The translations under genes were made by a program, and so were the position numbers. From contig NZ_JAYDZX010000003.1 in the NCBI RefSeq assembly GCF_035607535.1, positions 297,106-361,105 on the forward strand: a DNA stretch of 64,000 bases, read 5' to 3'. Shown here piece after piece: positions 37,313-44,866 of the stretch. A model generated the notes under the pieces. It was not told where the DNA came from, made no database searches, and was given only the letters and a program-made list of their open reading frames with translations. The number at the start of each line of letters is the position of its first letter. Within the stretch, counting starts at the first letter, position 1. This DNA is from Salinimicrobium sp035607535 (GTDB taxonomy: Bacteria; Bacteroidota; Bacteroidia; Flavobacteriales; Flavobacteriaceae).

Positions 37313-37900
37313 TTAGAGAGCAAGGTAATTTTCTTTTAGTATGGGCAGAATAATACCAATTACAATAGCCGAAACAACCAGGATCCAATCCCGCCTTTCC
37401 ACCCGAAGGACGTTTTGCAACAAAAAACTGAGGAGCAGCACAGCTATGACAACAATGATCTGGGCTGCTTCAATTCCCAGTGCAAATTCTAGTAAGGGTA
37501 AAAAAACACTTTCGGTACCGCTGGCGATCATCTTGAAATAGGTCGAAAATCCCAGGCCGTGGATGATGCCAAAGAAAGCAGTAGTGAAATACAGGATACT
37601 GATGTTGTTTTTGTTCTCTCTTTTTTTTGCGTTCAGGATATTGAAGATGGCAGTAATCAGGATGGTTATGGGGATTAGGAATTCTACCCAGGCTGTATCT
37701 ACCAGCACAATTTCATAAACCGACAGGAACAGGGAAAGGGTATGTCCGAGGGTAAAGATGGTCACCAGCCAGAAAACCTTTTTCCAGGCCAGAAAAGAAT
37801 ATGCGGCAACCAGGACAATAAGAAAGAGGATGTGATCATAGGCATTCCAATCCAGAACATGTTCCAGGCCTAATCTAAAGTATAACCAGAATTGAGACAT
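37313..37900 (-). CDS. HupE/UreJ-like membrane protein
   Basis: 195 residues from the ATG at 37900. Longer reading upstream would pass into the tRNA gene and is rejected. Seven hydrophobic segments and the family-type motif FRLGLEHVLDWNAYDHILFL, then TLGHTLSLFLS and FFGIIHGLGFSTYF, with conserved His and Asp residues in the membrane. HupE/UreJ proteins are thought to move nickel or cobalt; no hydrogenase or urease gene is near, so the substrate is open. It is followed by the dCMP deaminase and protease genes. Confidence 0.8.
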   Translation of the reverse strand: MSQFWLYFRLGLEHVLDWNAYDHILFLIVLVAAYSFLAWKKVFWLVTIFTLGHTLSLFLSVYEIVLVDTAWVEFLIPITILITAIFNILNAKKRENKNNISILYFTTAFFGIIHGLGFSTYFKMIASGTESVFLPLLEFALGIEAAQIIVVIAVLLLSFLLQNVLRVERRDWILVVSAIVIGIILPILKENYLAL

Positions 37901-37983
37901 AAAATGAGCAGATAAAGGCCCGAAATTACAAAAATCTGTTGGAAGATATTTATATATGAAAAGGAAGTGGGTCAATTGAAAAT

Positions 37984-38013
37984 AAAAAGGCCCATCAGGA
38001 GATGAGCCTTTTT
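37984..38013 (-). terminator. Terminator of the tRNA-Leu unit
   Basis: On the minus strand AAAAAGGC-CAT and ATG-GCCTTTTT pair across a short loop directly after the tRNA 3' end, with a T-rich tail. Confidence 0.7.
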
Positions 38014-38014
38014 G

Positions 38015-38096
38015 TACCTTGGGTGGGAATCGAACCCACACTTCCGAAGAAACTGGATTTTGAATCCAGCGCGTCTACCAATTCCGCCACCAAGGC
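38015..38096 (-). tRNA. tRNA-Leu (anticodon CAA)
   Basis: 82 bases. Acceptor GCCTTGG/CCAAGGT (G1-U72 wobble) with discriminator A; anticodon stem CTGGA/TCCAG holding loop TTCAAAA, so the anticodon is CAA, reading UUG. A long variable arm (TTTCTTCGGAAG region) and T-arm GTGGGTTCGATTCCCAC are typical of class II tRNA-Leu. CCA is not encoded. The stop codon of a GIY-YIG gene touches the first tRNA base, and the first 24 bases are duplicated 335 bases upstream. Confidence 0.96.
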
Positions 38097-38345
38097 TTAT
38101 TTCAATTTCGCCCGAATTATTTTGAGCTTTTCTTTACCTGTTCCCGATTTCCAGTACTTCTCTCTAAGCCTGGCTTCGGATCTTGAACTGCAAATCTCGG
38201 AAAAAATCAATTCAAAAGGAAGGTATCCCCTTGTAGTTTTTTCTTTGCCGGAGTTATGTTGATCTATTCTTCTTTCAAGATTAGAAGTTAAGCCTACATA
38301 TATGTAGTTCTTATTAAGACTTGAAAGTGCATAAACGTAAAACAT
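38097..38345 (-). CDS. GIY-YIG endonuclease domain protein
   Basis: 82 residues from the ATG at 38345. A single GIY-YIG nuclease domain: FYVYALSS and YIYVGLTSNLERRIDQHN form the two-strand GIY-YIG core with the following Arg, and SEARLREKYWKSGTG supplies the C-terminal Glu region. This is the short UPF0213-type family, often multicopy in Bacteroidota and without a settled function. An upstream in-frame extension (reading ACLPAGR...LPTGRQA) comes from palindromic repeats and is rejected as coding. The stop TAA ends exactly one base before tRNA-Leu, on the same strand, and a fragment of the same tRNA lies upstream. The gene thus sits inside a tRNA transcription unit and behaves like a homing element. 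Homing is an inference. Confidence 0.85.
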   Translation of the reverse strand: MFYVYALSSLNKNYIYVGLTSNLERRIDQHNSGKEKTTRGYLPFELIFSEICSSRSEARLREKYWKSGTGKEKLKIIRAKLK

Positions 38346-38368
38346 GTAAAGAACTTCTTTCCGGCGCG

Positions 38369-38388
38369 CCTGCCTGCCGGTAGGCAGG
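38369..38388. repeat. 20-bp CLPAGR-type palindrome, copy 1
   Basis: CCTGCCTGCC followed by GGTAGGCAGG; one mismatch from perfect symmetry. Such GC-rich palindromes are scattered in Bacteroidota and leave LPAGRQ-like peptides when read through. Confidence 0.75.
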
Positions 38389-38431
38389 TCTACCAATTCC
38401 GCCCTGCCTGCCGGCAGGCAGGCACCAAGGC
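38388..38431 (-). pseudogene. tRNA-Leu 5' fragment interrupted by a palindrome
   Basis: On the plus strand 38388-38403 and 38424-38431 together reproduce the 24 bases 38073-38096 of the intact tRNA-Leu exactly. The 20 bases 38404-38423 are inserted between them after the eighth tRNA base (GCCTTGGT). This fragment lies directly below a good promoter, so it is probably the original tRNA 5' end. Confidence 0.85.
38403..38422. repeat. 20-bp CLPAGR-type palindrome, copy 2
   Basis: CCTGCCTGCC followed by GGCAGGCAGG, a perfect palindrome splitting the tRNA-Leu fragment. Confidence 0.8.
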
Positions 38432-38440
38432 AAATGGGAG

Positions 38441-38469
38441 GCAAAAATAAGAATTTTTTGTGTTTCCAA
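38441..38469 (-). promoter_or_regulatory. Promoter of the tRNA-Leu / GIY-YIG unit
   Basis: On the minus strand TTG (38467-38469) is followed after 17 bases by TATTTTTGC (38441-38449), matching both Bacteroidota promoter elements. The tRNA fragment begins ten bases downstream, the spacing expected for a native tRNA promoter. Confidence 0.65.
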
Positions 38470-38618
38470 TTATTTTTTCTCGCAGAATTTTAGTTTCTGT
38501 TTACGGCACCCTCAGAAACCTCATTTTTTGCATTTTTTACTATTGTAGCCCAGATGTTTTTTATTTTTATTCACCTAATAAACAAGCCGGGCTAATCTTC
38601 CTAAAAGGAATTAATTTC

Positions 38619-38627
38619 TAAATTTGC
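38619..38627 (+). promoter_or_regulatory. -7 element of prs
   Basis: TAAATTTGC matches TAnnTTTGY, 25 bases before the ATG. Confidence 0.5.
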
Positions 38628-38652
38628 AGGGCAACACCACAAACAACACACA

Positions 38653-39594
38653 ATGCCTGAAGTAACTACCGCAGTTAAAATTTTTTCCTGTAAACAAAGT
38701 CTGGATCTCGCCGAAAGAATTGCAGAATCTTATGGTGCTAAATTGGGAAAGGTTATCACCTCCACATACAGTGACGGGGAATTTCAGCCTTCCTTTGAAG
38801 AATCTATAAGGGGCTCCCGGGTTTTTATCATTGGATCTACCCACCCCGGAGCAGATCACCTTATGGAACTACTGCTTATGCTTGATGCTGCAAAAAGAGC
38901 ATCTGCAAGACATATTACAGCGGTAATGCCGTATTACGGTTGGGCAAGACAGGATAGGAAGGATAAGCCGAGGGTTCCTATTGCTGCAAAACTTATTGCC
39001 AAGATGCTGGAAACAGCAGGAGCTACCCGAATTATTACTATGGATCTCCACGCAGACCAGATCCAGGGATTCTTTGAAAAACCTGTGGATCATCTGTTCG
39101 CTTCCACAGTTTTCCTACCTTATCTACGCAGTCTTAATTTAGAGAACCTCACAATCGCGTCGCCGGATATGGGTGGTTCTAAAAGAGCCTACGCTTACTC
39201 CAAAGCCATGGAAAGTGATGTGGTGATCTGTTATAAACAAAGAGCAAAGGCTAATACCATTTCCCACATGGAATTGATCGGGAATGTGGAAGGCCGTAAC
39301 GTTGTTCTTGTAGATGATATGGTAGATACTGCGGGCACACTTACTAAAGCAGCCGATGTTATGATGGAAAGAGGGGCTATAAGTGTGAGAGCGATTTGTA
39401 CCCATCCGGTGCTATCGGGAGAGGCCTATGAGCGAATCGAGAACTCCAAGCTTCTCGAACTTATCGTTACCGATTCCATTCCGCTGAAAAAGGAGAGCAA
39501 TAAGATCCGCGTGGTCACCTGTGCCGATCTGTTTGCCGATGTCATGAACAGAGTTCACAACAACAGGTCTATCAGTTCGAAATTCGTCATCTAA
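38653..39594 (+). CDS. prs: Ribose-phosphate pyrophosphokinase
   Basis: 313 residues. Makes PRPP from ribose-5-phosphate and ATP for nucleotide, His and Trp synthesis; cytoplasmic hexamer. Motifs: SDGEFQPSFEESIRG, ITAVMPYYGWARQDRKDKPR, MDLHADQIQGFF, SPDMGGSKRA and the PRPP-binding loop NVVLVDDMVDTAGTLTKAA. Full length. It is transcribed away from the tRNA-Leu unit; rplY follows after a 208-base gap. Confidence 0.96.
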   Translation: MPEVTTAVKIFSCKQSLDLAERIAESYGAKLGKVITSTYSDGEFQPSFEESIRGSRVFIIGSTHPGADHLMELLLMLDAAKRASARHITAVMPYYGWARQDRKDKPRVPIAAKLIAKMLETAGATRIITMDLHADQIQGFFEKPVDHLFASTVFLPYLRSLNLENLTIASPDMGGSKRAYAYSKAMESDVVICYKQRAKANTISHMELIGNVEGRNVVLVDDMVDTAGTLTKAADVMMERGAISVRAICTHPVLSGEAYERIENSKLLELIVTDSIPLKKESNKIRVVTCADLFADVMNRVHNNRSISSKFVI

Positions 39595-39775
39595 TCCAAA
39601 AGTTAGATTTTAGAAGTAAGCAGTACGAAATTTACAGTACTCAGTATTGGGCCGGGCATTAAATAATAAAGAAATATAAGGCCTTATTTCATGACTCCTG
39701 GCTCTTGATTCTCCAGGAAAGTTTCCACGTCATAAATAATTAGGTCCGAAGCTTTTATTAGCTCAAAAAAAGATT

Positions 39776-39784
39776 TACTTTTGC
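39776..39784 (+). promoter_or_regulatory. -7 element of rplY
   Basis: TACTTTTGC matches TAnnTTTGY, 18 bases before the ATG. Confidence 0.5.
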
Positions 39785-39802
39785 AGCCTAAAATTTTTAA
39801 CA

Positions 39803-40429
39803 ATGAAATCAATTACGATCAACGGATCTAAAAGAGAAAGCGTGGGCAAGAAAGCTACTAAAGCCCTACGTAATGCTGGACAGGTTCCTTGCGTATTATA
39901 CGGGGGAGATGAGCCATTACACTTTGCAGCAAACGAGATTGCCTTTAAGGACCTTGTGTACACCCCAGATGTACATACTGTAGAGATCGCTTTAGAAGGT
40001 GGTGAGAAATTTAATGCTGTACTTCAGGACATCCAGTTCCACCCGGTAACAGATGCAATTCTGCACATCGATTTCTACCAAATCTTCGAAGACAAAGAAA
40101 TTACTATGGAAATTCCTGTACACACTACAGGTGTTGCACGTGGTGTGAAAAATGGTGGGGTGTTGAGATTCAACCTTCGTCGTATGAGAGTGAAAGGTCT
40201 TCCAGGAAATCTTCCAGACTTTATTGAAGCAGATATCACGCCGCTTAAGATTGGAAACAAGCTTTATGTTACTGCTCTTAAAAGTGATAAATTCAAGATC
40301 ATGCATCCTGAAAACACTGTTGTTTGTCAAGTTAGAACTTCTCGTAACGTTATCGCCGATACCGAAGATGAAGAAGAAGAAACTGCAGCAGATGAAGTAC
40401 CTGCAACAGAGGTTAACGAAAACGAATAG
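39803..40429 (+). CDS. rplY: 50S ribosomal protein L25 / general stress protein Ctc
   Basis: 208 residues. Binds 5S rRNA. The L25 domain (about 1-95, INGSKRESVGKKATKALRNAGQVPCVLYGG) is followed by the C-terminal TL5/Ctc beta domain (about 96-185). A highly acidic tail (DTEDEEEETAADEVP) closes the protein, common in Bacteroidota forms. It is followed by a strong terminator and then pth; an L25-pth order is widespread in bacteria. Confidence 0.94.
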   Translation: MKSITINGSKRESVGKKATKALRNAGQVPCVLYGGDEPLHFAANEIAFKDLVYTPDVHTVEIALEGGEKFNAVLQDIQFHPVTDAILHIDFYQIFEDKEITMEIPVHTTGVARGVKNGGVLRFNLRRMRVKGLPGNLPDFIEADITPLKIGNKLYVTALKSDKFKIMHPENTVVCQVRTSRNVIADTEDEEEETAADEVPATEVNENE

Positions 40430-40454
40430 GCGTCTTTTTCTTATTCAAAATATA

Positions 40455-40482
40455 AAGCATCCCGAAATGGGATGCTTTTTTT
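40455..40482 (+). terminator. rplY terminator
   Basis: AAGCATCCC pairs with GGGATGCTT across the GAAAT loop and is followed by a T-run. Confidence 0.85.
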
Positions 40483-40503
40483 ATTTTTACCAAAAAAGCA
40501 CAC

Positions 40504-41130
40504 ATGTTATCTTTCTTTGGTAGATTACTGGCAAAGCCGTCTAAAGAAGAAGAAATTTCCCCTATGAAAAAATTTCTAATTGTGGGGCTGGGAAATATTG
40601 GCCCCAAATATCACAATACACGTCATAACATTGGATTTAAAGTACTGGACCATCTGGCCGAAAAAGAGGGCCTCACTTTTGAATCACAGAAGTTAGGTGA
40701 TCTTGCCACCTACAAGTTCAAAGGCCGCAGCTTTATATTGCTGAAGCCTTCTACCTATATGAACCTTAGCGGAAAAGCAGTAAATTACTGGTTGCAAAAA
40801 GAAAAGGTCCCTCTGGAGCACCTTTTGGTCATTACAGATGATCTTAATTTGCCCTTTGGTACCATTCGGGTGAAGACCAAGGGGAGTGACGGTGGCCATA
40901 ATGGGTTAAAAGATATTCAGGCGCAACTGGGAACAACCCGGTACAACCGTTTTCGCTTCGGCATAAGTGATGAGTTCTCCAAAGGCCGGCAGGTGGATTA
41001 TGTACTGGGAGAATGGGATGAGGAGGAGACAAAAAAACTTCCGGAGAGACTTGACAAATCAACTGAAGTGATAAGATCCTTTGGTACGGCCGGAATAAAT
41101 AATACTATGAATACCTTTAACGGGAAATAG
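40504..41130 (+). CDS. pth: Peptidyl-tRNA hydrolase
   Basis: 208 residues. Frees tRNA from peptidyl-tRNA dropped by ribosomes. The conserved core begins at residue 21 (MKKFLIVGLGNIGPKYHNTRHNIGF, with catalytic His in the NTRHN motif), then LLKPSTYMNLSGKAV, DDLNLPFGTIRVK and GSDGGHNGLKDI. A basic 20-residue N-terminal extension from the ATG at 40504 is usual in Bacteroidota; the internal ATG at 40564 would also give a complete enzyme. ribF starts 9 bases after the stop. Confidence 0.94.
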   Translation: MLSFFGRLLAKPSKEEEISPMKKFLIVGLGNIGPKYHNTRHNIGFKVLDHLAEKEGLTFESQKLGDLATYKFKGRSFILLKPSTYMNLSGKAVNYWLQKEKVPLEHLLVITDDLNLPFGTIRVKTKGSDGGHNGLKDIQAQLGTTRYNRFRFGISDEFSKGRQVDYVLGEWDEEETKKLPERLDKSTEVIRSFGTAGINNTMNTFNGK

Positions 41131-41138
41131 GAACAGAC

Positions 41139-42077
41139 TTGAAAGAACATAAAGGAGCAAATGCTTTTAATAGCAGTCATCATACAGTTGTCACCATTGG
41201 CACTTTTGACGGGGTGCACGTTGGTCATCAAAAGATTATTGAAAGGCTGGTGAATACCGCAAAAGCAGGAAATCTTGAGTCGGCGATCCTCACTTTTTTC
41301 CCGCATCCCAGGATGGTACTGCAAAAGGATGCCGATATTAAGCTTATCAACACCATTGAAGAACGTAAGGAGATCCTTGAAAAAAGCGGCATCGATCATT
41401 TAATAGTCCACCCATTCACCCAGCAATTCTCGCGCCTTACAGCCCGGGAATTTGTGAGGGATATCCTGGTGAACAAATTAAAGGCTAAAAAGGTGATCAT
41501 TGGCTACGACCACAGGTTTGGTCGCAACCGTACTGCCGACATCAATGACTTGAGGGAATTTGGAAAGGAATATGATTTTGAAGTAGAGGAGATCTCTAAA
41601 CAGGATATTGAAGATGTGACCGTAAGTTCTACCAAGATCAGGAAAGCACTACTGGAGGGAAGAGTGGAAAGGGCTAATCAATACCTAAGCTATCCTTTTG
41701 CCCTTGCGGGAACCGTGGTAAAGGGGAGAGGACTGGGAAAGGAATTCAGTTATCCCACGGCAAATCTGCACATTGAAGAGGAGTACAAGTTGATCCCCAA
41801 AAATGGCGTTTACGTGGTGCGTTCTGTCATTGACGGGCAGGAGGTTTTTGGTATGATGAGTATAGGTACCAATCCCACTGTTGGTGGTACAAAAAAGACA
41901 GTAGAAACTTATTTCTTTGATATTGATAAGGATCTTTATGGAAAGTACCTCTCTATACAGCTGCTCACGCGAATAAGAGATGAGAAAAAATTTGATTCCA
42001 TTGAGGGATTAAAATTGGCCATGAAGCAGGATGAAGCTTTTAGCCTCCAGTTCATTCGCGATAACTATGCTCAATAA
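41139..42077 (+). CDS. ribF: Bifunctional riboflavin kinase / FAD synthetase
   Basis: 312 residues with a TTG start at 41139. Converts riboflavin to FMN and FAD. The N-terminal nucleotidyltransferase has VVTIGTFDGVHVGHQKII and GYDHRFGRNRTAD with VSSTKIRKALLEG. The C-terminal flavokinase has GRGLGKEFSYPTANL and NGVYVV...GMMSIGTNPTVGGT. Full length. No ATG gives the first strand, so TTG is the best start. The HTTM gene begins inside its last 11 bases. Confidence 0.93.
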   Translation: MKEHKGANAFNSSHHTVVTIGTFDGVHVGHQKIIERLVNTAKAGNLESAILTFFPHPRMVLQKDADIKLINTIEERKEILEKSGIDHLIVHPFTQQFSRLTAREFVRDILVNKLKAKKVIIGYDHRFGRNRTADINDLREFGKEYDFEVEEISKQDIEDVTVSSTKIRKALLEGRVERANQYLSYPFALAGTVVKGRGLGKEFSYPTANLHIEEEYKLIPKNGVYVVRSVIDGQEVFGMMSIGTNPTVGGTKKTVETYFFDIDKDLYGKYLSIQLLTRIRDEKKFDSIEGLKLAMKQDEAFSLQFIRDNYAQ

Positions 42078-43386
42078 ATGGCTTTTCACCCGAATTGATA
42101 ATTCTGCACTTATCGTGTTCAGGATCCTTTTTGGGATTTTGCTGGTCATCGAAGCTATAGGTGCGATCTTTACCGGATGGGTGCGAAGGGTCTTCATTGA
42201 GCCCCAATTTACTTTTAATTTTATCGGTTTTGAATTTTTGCAGCCGCTGCCGGGGAACGGAATGATCTGGTACTACGCGGTGATGGGATTTTTCGGACTT
42301 TTGGTGGCGCTGGGTTACAAGTACAGGTTCAGCATTTTTATGTACGCCATTATGTGGGCTTCGGTTTACCTGATGCAGAAAACATCCTACAACAATCATT
42401 ATTACCTTTTGATGCTGTTGTGTTTTCTTATGATCCTGCTTCCGGCGCACCGTTATGCTTCAGTTGATGTGTGGCAAAGGCCCAATCTAAAGAAGATAAG
42501 CATGCCGCGCTGGGTCTGGCTGTTGCTGGTGGTTCAAATGTTCATTGTTTATACCTACGCTGCCATAGCAAAGATCTACCCCGACTGGTTTGATGCTACC
42601 CTGCCGGGAATGCTTATGGCTGCGAGAAAGGATTACTGGTTGATAGGGGATTTTCTTCAGCAAACGTGGGTACACTATACTATTGCCTGGTTCGGATTCC
42701 TGTTTGATCTTTTGATCATCCCGCTATTGCTCTGGAAAAGAACGAGGATTCCCGCATTTTTGGCAGCTATATTTTTCCACATCTTTAATTCCATAGTATT
42801 CCAGATAGGTATCTTCCCTTATTTGGCGCTTGCCTTTATCCTGTTCTTTTTTCCGGCAAAAACGATCAACCGCTATTTTCTATGGAAGAAGCCCTATTAT
42901 TCCACAGGAGAGATCGAGGTACCCCCACACCGTAACCTGATCATAGGTTTTATGAGCATCTGGCTATTGGTACAGGCGGCTTTGCCGGTAAGGCACTGGT
43001 TCTTTAAAGATGATGTGCTGTGGACCGAGGAAGGGCACAGGCTTAGCTGGCGTATGATGTTGAGGTCAAAGTCGGGGAGAATACAGTTTAAGGTCGTTGA
43101 TAAGGCGAAGCCGCAGGATACGCTCTATATACAAAACAGTAAGTATCTTTCTAAGAAGCAGCAGCGATCCATAGGTTCCAAGCCCGATATGATCTGGCAG
43201 TTTGCACAACGTCTTGAAGAGGATTTTGAACAGACGGGCAGAGAGGTTGAGGTCTACGTGGATAGCAAAGTAAGTGTGAATGGGAGGCCGTATAAGCCTT
43301 TTATCGATCCAAAGGTGGATCTCGCAGCAGAGGATTGGAAGCATTTTGAACATCACTCCTGGATTTTACCTTCCTCAATAGATTGA
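42067..43386 (+). CDS. HTTM-domain membrane protein (vitamin-K-dependent carboxylase-like)
   Basis: 439 residues from the ATG at 42067, overlapping ribF by 11 bases; a longer start at 42031 is possible. It has at least seven hydrophobic helices and the HTTM (horizontally transferred transmembrane) features: ALIVFRILFGILL near the N-terminus, KTSYNNHYYLLMLLCFLMILLPAHRYASVD and TYAAIAKIYPDWF. This domain occurs in vertebrate gamma-glutamyl carboxylase. The C-terminal part (about 310-439) is a soluble beta-rich domain outside the membrane. Bacterial members have no firm function; carboxylation here is unproven. Confidence 0.82.
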   Translation: MLNKWLFTRIDNSALIVFRILFGILLVIEAIGAIFTGWVRRVFIEPQFTFNFIGFEFLQPLPGNGMIWYYAVMGFFGLLVALGYKYRFSIFMYAIMWASVYLMQKTSYNNHYYLLMLLCFLMILLPAHRYASVDVWQRPNLKKISMPRWVWLLLVVQMFIVYTYAAIAKIYPDWFDATLPGMLMAARKDYWLIGDFLQQTWVHYTIAWFGFLFDLLIIPLLLWKRTRIPAFLAAIFFHIFNSIVFQIGIFPYLALAFILFFFPAKTINRYFLWKKPYYSTGEIEVPPHRNLIIGFMSIWLLVQAALPVRHWFFKDDVLWTEEGHRLSWRMMLRSKSGRIQFKVVDKAKPQDTLYIQNSKYLSKKQQRSIGSKPDMIWQFAQRLEEDFEQTGREVEVYVDSKVSVNGRPYKPFIDPKVDLAAEDWKHFEHHSWILPSSID

Positions 43387-43412
43387 TGTTTTCGGGCTTT
43401 TGCTATTTTTGT
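43383..43412 (+). promoter_or_regulatory. serS promoter
   Basis: TTG at 43383-43385 and TATTTTTGT at 43404-43412, 18 bases apart; matches both promoter elements. Confidence 0.55.
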
Positions 43413-43461
43413 TCTATGATTCCGGAAATGCCGTTTCGGCAAATCTTCAAAAAATAAGACT

Positions 43462-44733
43462 ATGTTACAGGTAGCCAATATCAGGGCGAATAAGGAGGCA
43501 TATATTGAAGCCTTAAAAAAGAGAAATTTTGATGCTGAAGGGATTTTTTCTGAAGTGCTTGAGCTGGATGAAACCCGTCGTGCCACCCAGACCGAACTCG
43601 ATGAAAAATTAGCTGAATCTAATCGACTCTCCAAAGAAATTGGAATGCTGTTCAAGACCGGAGAACACCTGAAGGCTAATCAGCTGAAGCAACAAACTTC
43701 AGACTTAAAGGAATCTACAAAAGAATTATCCGAAAAGCTGGCGGCTACCACTATGGAGCTCAACAGGACTTTATATAATATTCCAAACATTCCCAACGAG
43801 CTCGTTCCGGCAGGAAATTCAGAAGAAGATAATGTGGAGGTCTTTAAGGAAGGAGAGGTACCGCAACTTGCCGAAGGTGCCCTGCCACACTGGGAACTCG
43901 CAAAAAAATACGACATCATAGATTTTGAACTTGGCAACAAGATCACCGGTGCCGGTTTCCCCGTTTATAAAGGAAAAGGCGCCCGACTTCAAAGAGCCCT
44001 TATTTCTTACTTTTTAGACAAGAATGTCAAAGCGGGATACACAGAATTTCAAATGCCATTGATGGTAAACGAAGCTTCGGGCTACGGGACCGGTCAGCTG
44101 CCCGATAAGGAGGGGCAAATGTACCATGTGACCGACGATAACCTTTACCTTATTCCAACTGCAGAGGTACCAATTACCAATATGTTTAGAGACGATATGC
44201 TTTCTGAAGGTGACCTTCCTATCGCATGTACAGGTTATACACCCTGTTTCCGAAGAGAGGCCGGTTCCTATGGCGCGCACGTAAGAGGCCTAAATCGCCT
44301 GCACCAGTTTGATAAAGTGGAGATCGTGAGGCTCGAAAAGCCGGAGGATTCTTATGCTGCTCTGGACAATATGGTAGAGCAGGTAAAAGATATTTTGAGA
44401 GATCTAAAGTTGCCTTACCGCATCCTGAGGCTTTGCGGTGGAGATCTTGGCTTCACTTCAGCTCTAACCTACGATTTTGAGGTGTTCTCTACAGCACAGG
44501 ATCGCTGGCTGGAAATTAGTTCGTGTTCAAATTTTGAAACTTTTCAGGCCAACAGGCTCAAGTTGCGGTACAAGAACAAAGACGGCAAAAAGGAATTGGT
44601 GCATACGCTTAACGGAAGCGCGCTTGCCTTGCCGCGCGTCCTCGCAGGTATCCTGGAGAACTACCAGACTCCTGCAGGAATAAAAGTACCCGAGGTGCTG
44701 GTGCCTTATACGGGGTTTGATATTATTGACTAG
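43462..44733 (+). CDS. serS: Seryl-tRNA synthetase
   Basis: 423 residues. Charges tRNA-Ser. The N-terminal long antiparallel coiled coil (about 30-105) grips the tRNA variable arm. The class II core has motif 2 (FRREAGSYGAHVRGLNRLHQFDKVEIV) and motif 3 (LNGSALALPRVLAGILENYQ). Also TAEVPITNM and EISSCSNFETFQANRL, the Ser-binding region. Full length, with its own promoter and terminator. Confidence 0.96.
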   Translation: MLQVANIRANKEAYIEALKKRNFDAEGIFSEVLELDETRRATQTELDEKLAESNRLSKEIGMLFKTGEHLKANQLKQQTSDLKESTKELSEKLAATTMELNRTLYNIPNIPNELVPAGNSEEDNVEVFKEGEVPQLAEGALPHWELAKKYDIIDFELGNKITGAGFPVYKGKGARLQRALISYFLDKNVKAGYTEFQMPLMVNEASGYGTGQLPDKEGQMYHVTDDNLYLIPTAEVPITNMFRDDMLSEGDLPIACTGYTPCFRREAGSYGAHVRGLNRLHQFDKVEIVRLEKPEDSYAALDNMVEQVKDILRDLKLPYRILRLCGGDLGFTSALTYDFEVFSTAQDRWLEISSCSNFETFQANRLKLRYKNKDGKKELVHTLNGSALALPRVLAGILENYQTPAGIKVPEVLVPYTGFDIID

Positions 44734-44754
44734 GAGTTAATCTTTACTGGTAAC

Positions 44755-44791
44755 AAACCTCACAGCTTTTCAAAACCTGTGAGGTTTTTTT
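44755..44791 (+). terminator. serS terminator
   Basis: AAACCTCACA pairs with TGTGAGGTTT and is followed by a T-run. Confidence 0.85.
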
Positions 44792-44866
44792 GTTTCAGGA
44801 TAATAATTACCTCTCTTTCAGGTTCTAAAAAGGGCAATTTCTTATCTTTATAAAAATTAAATCGGG

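Noticed and set aside
37901..38041. N-terminal extension of the HupE-like protein
   Set aside because: Would be translated from the terminator and 3' end of tRNA-Leu; the first membrane segment begins just after the ATG at 37900.
38346..38444. N-terminal extension of the GIY-YIG protein (LPAGR/LPTGRQ peptide)
   Set aside because: It is read through two palindromic repeats and a tRNA fragment; the nuclease domain starts right at the ATG at 38345.
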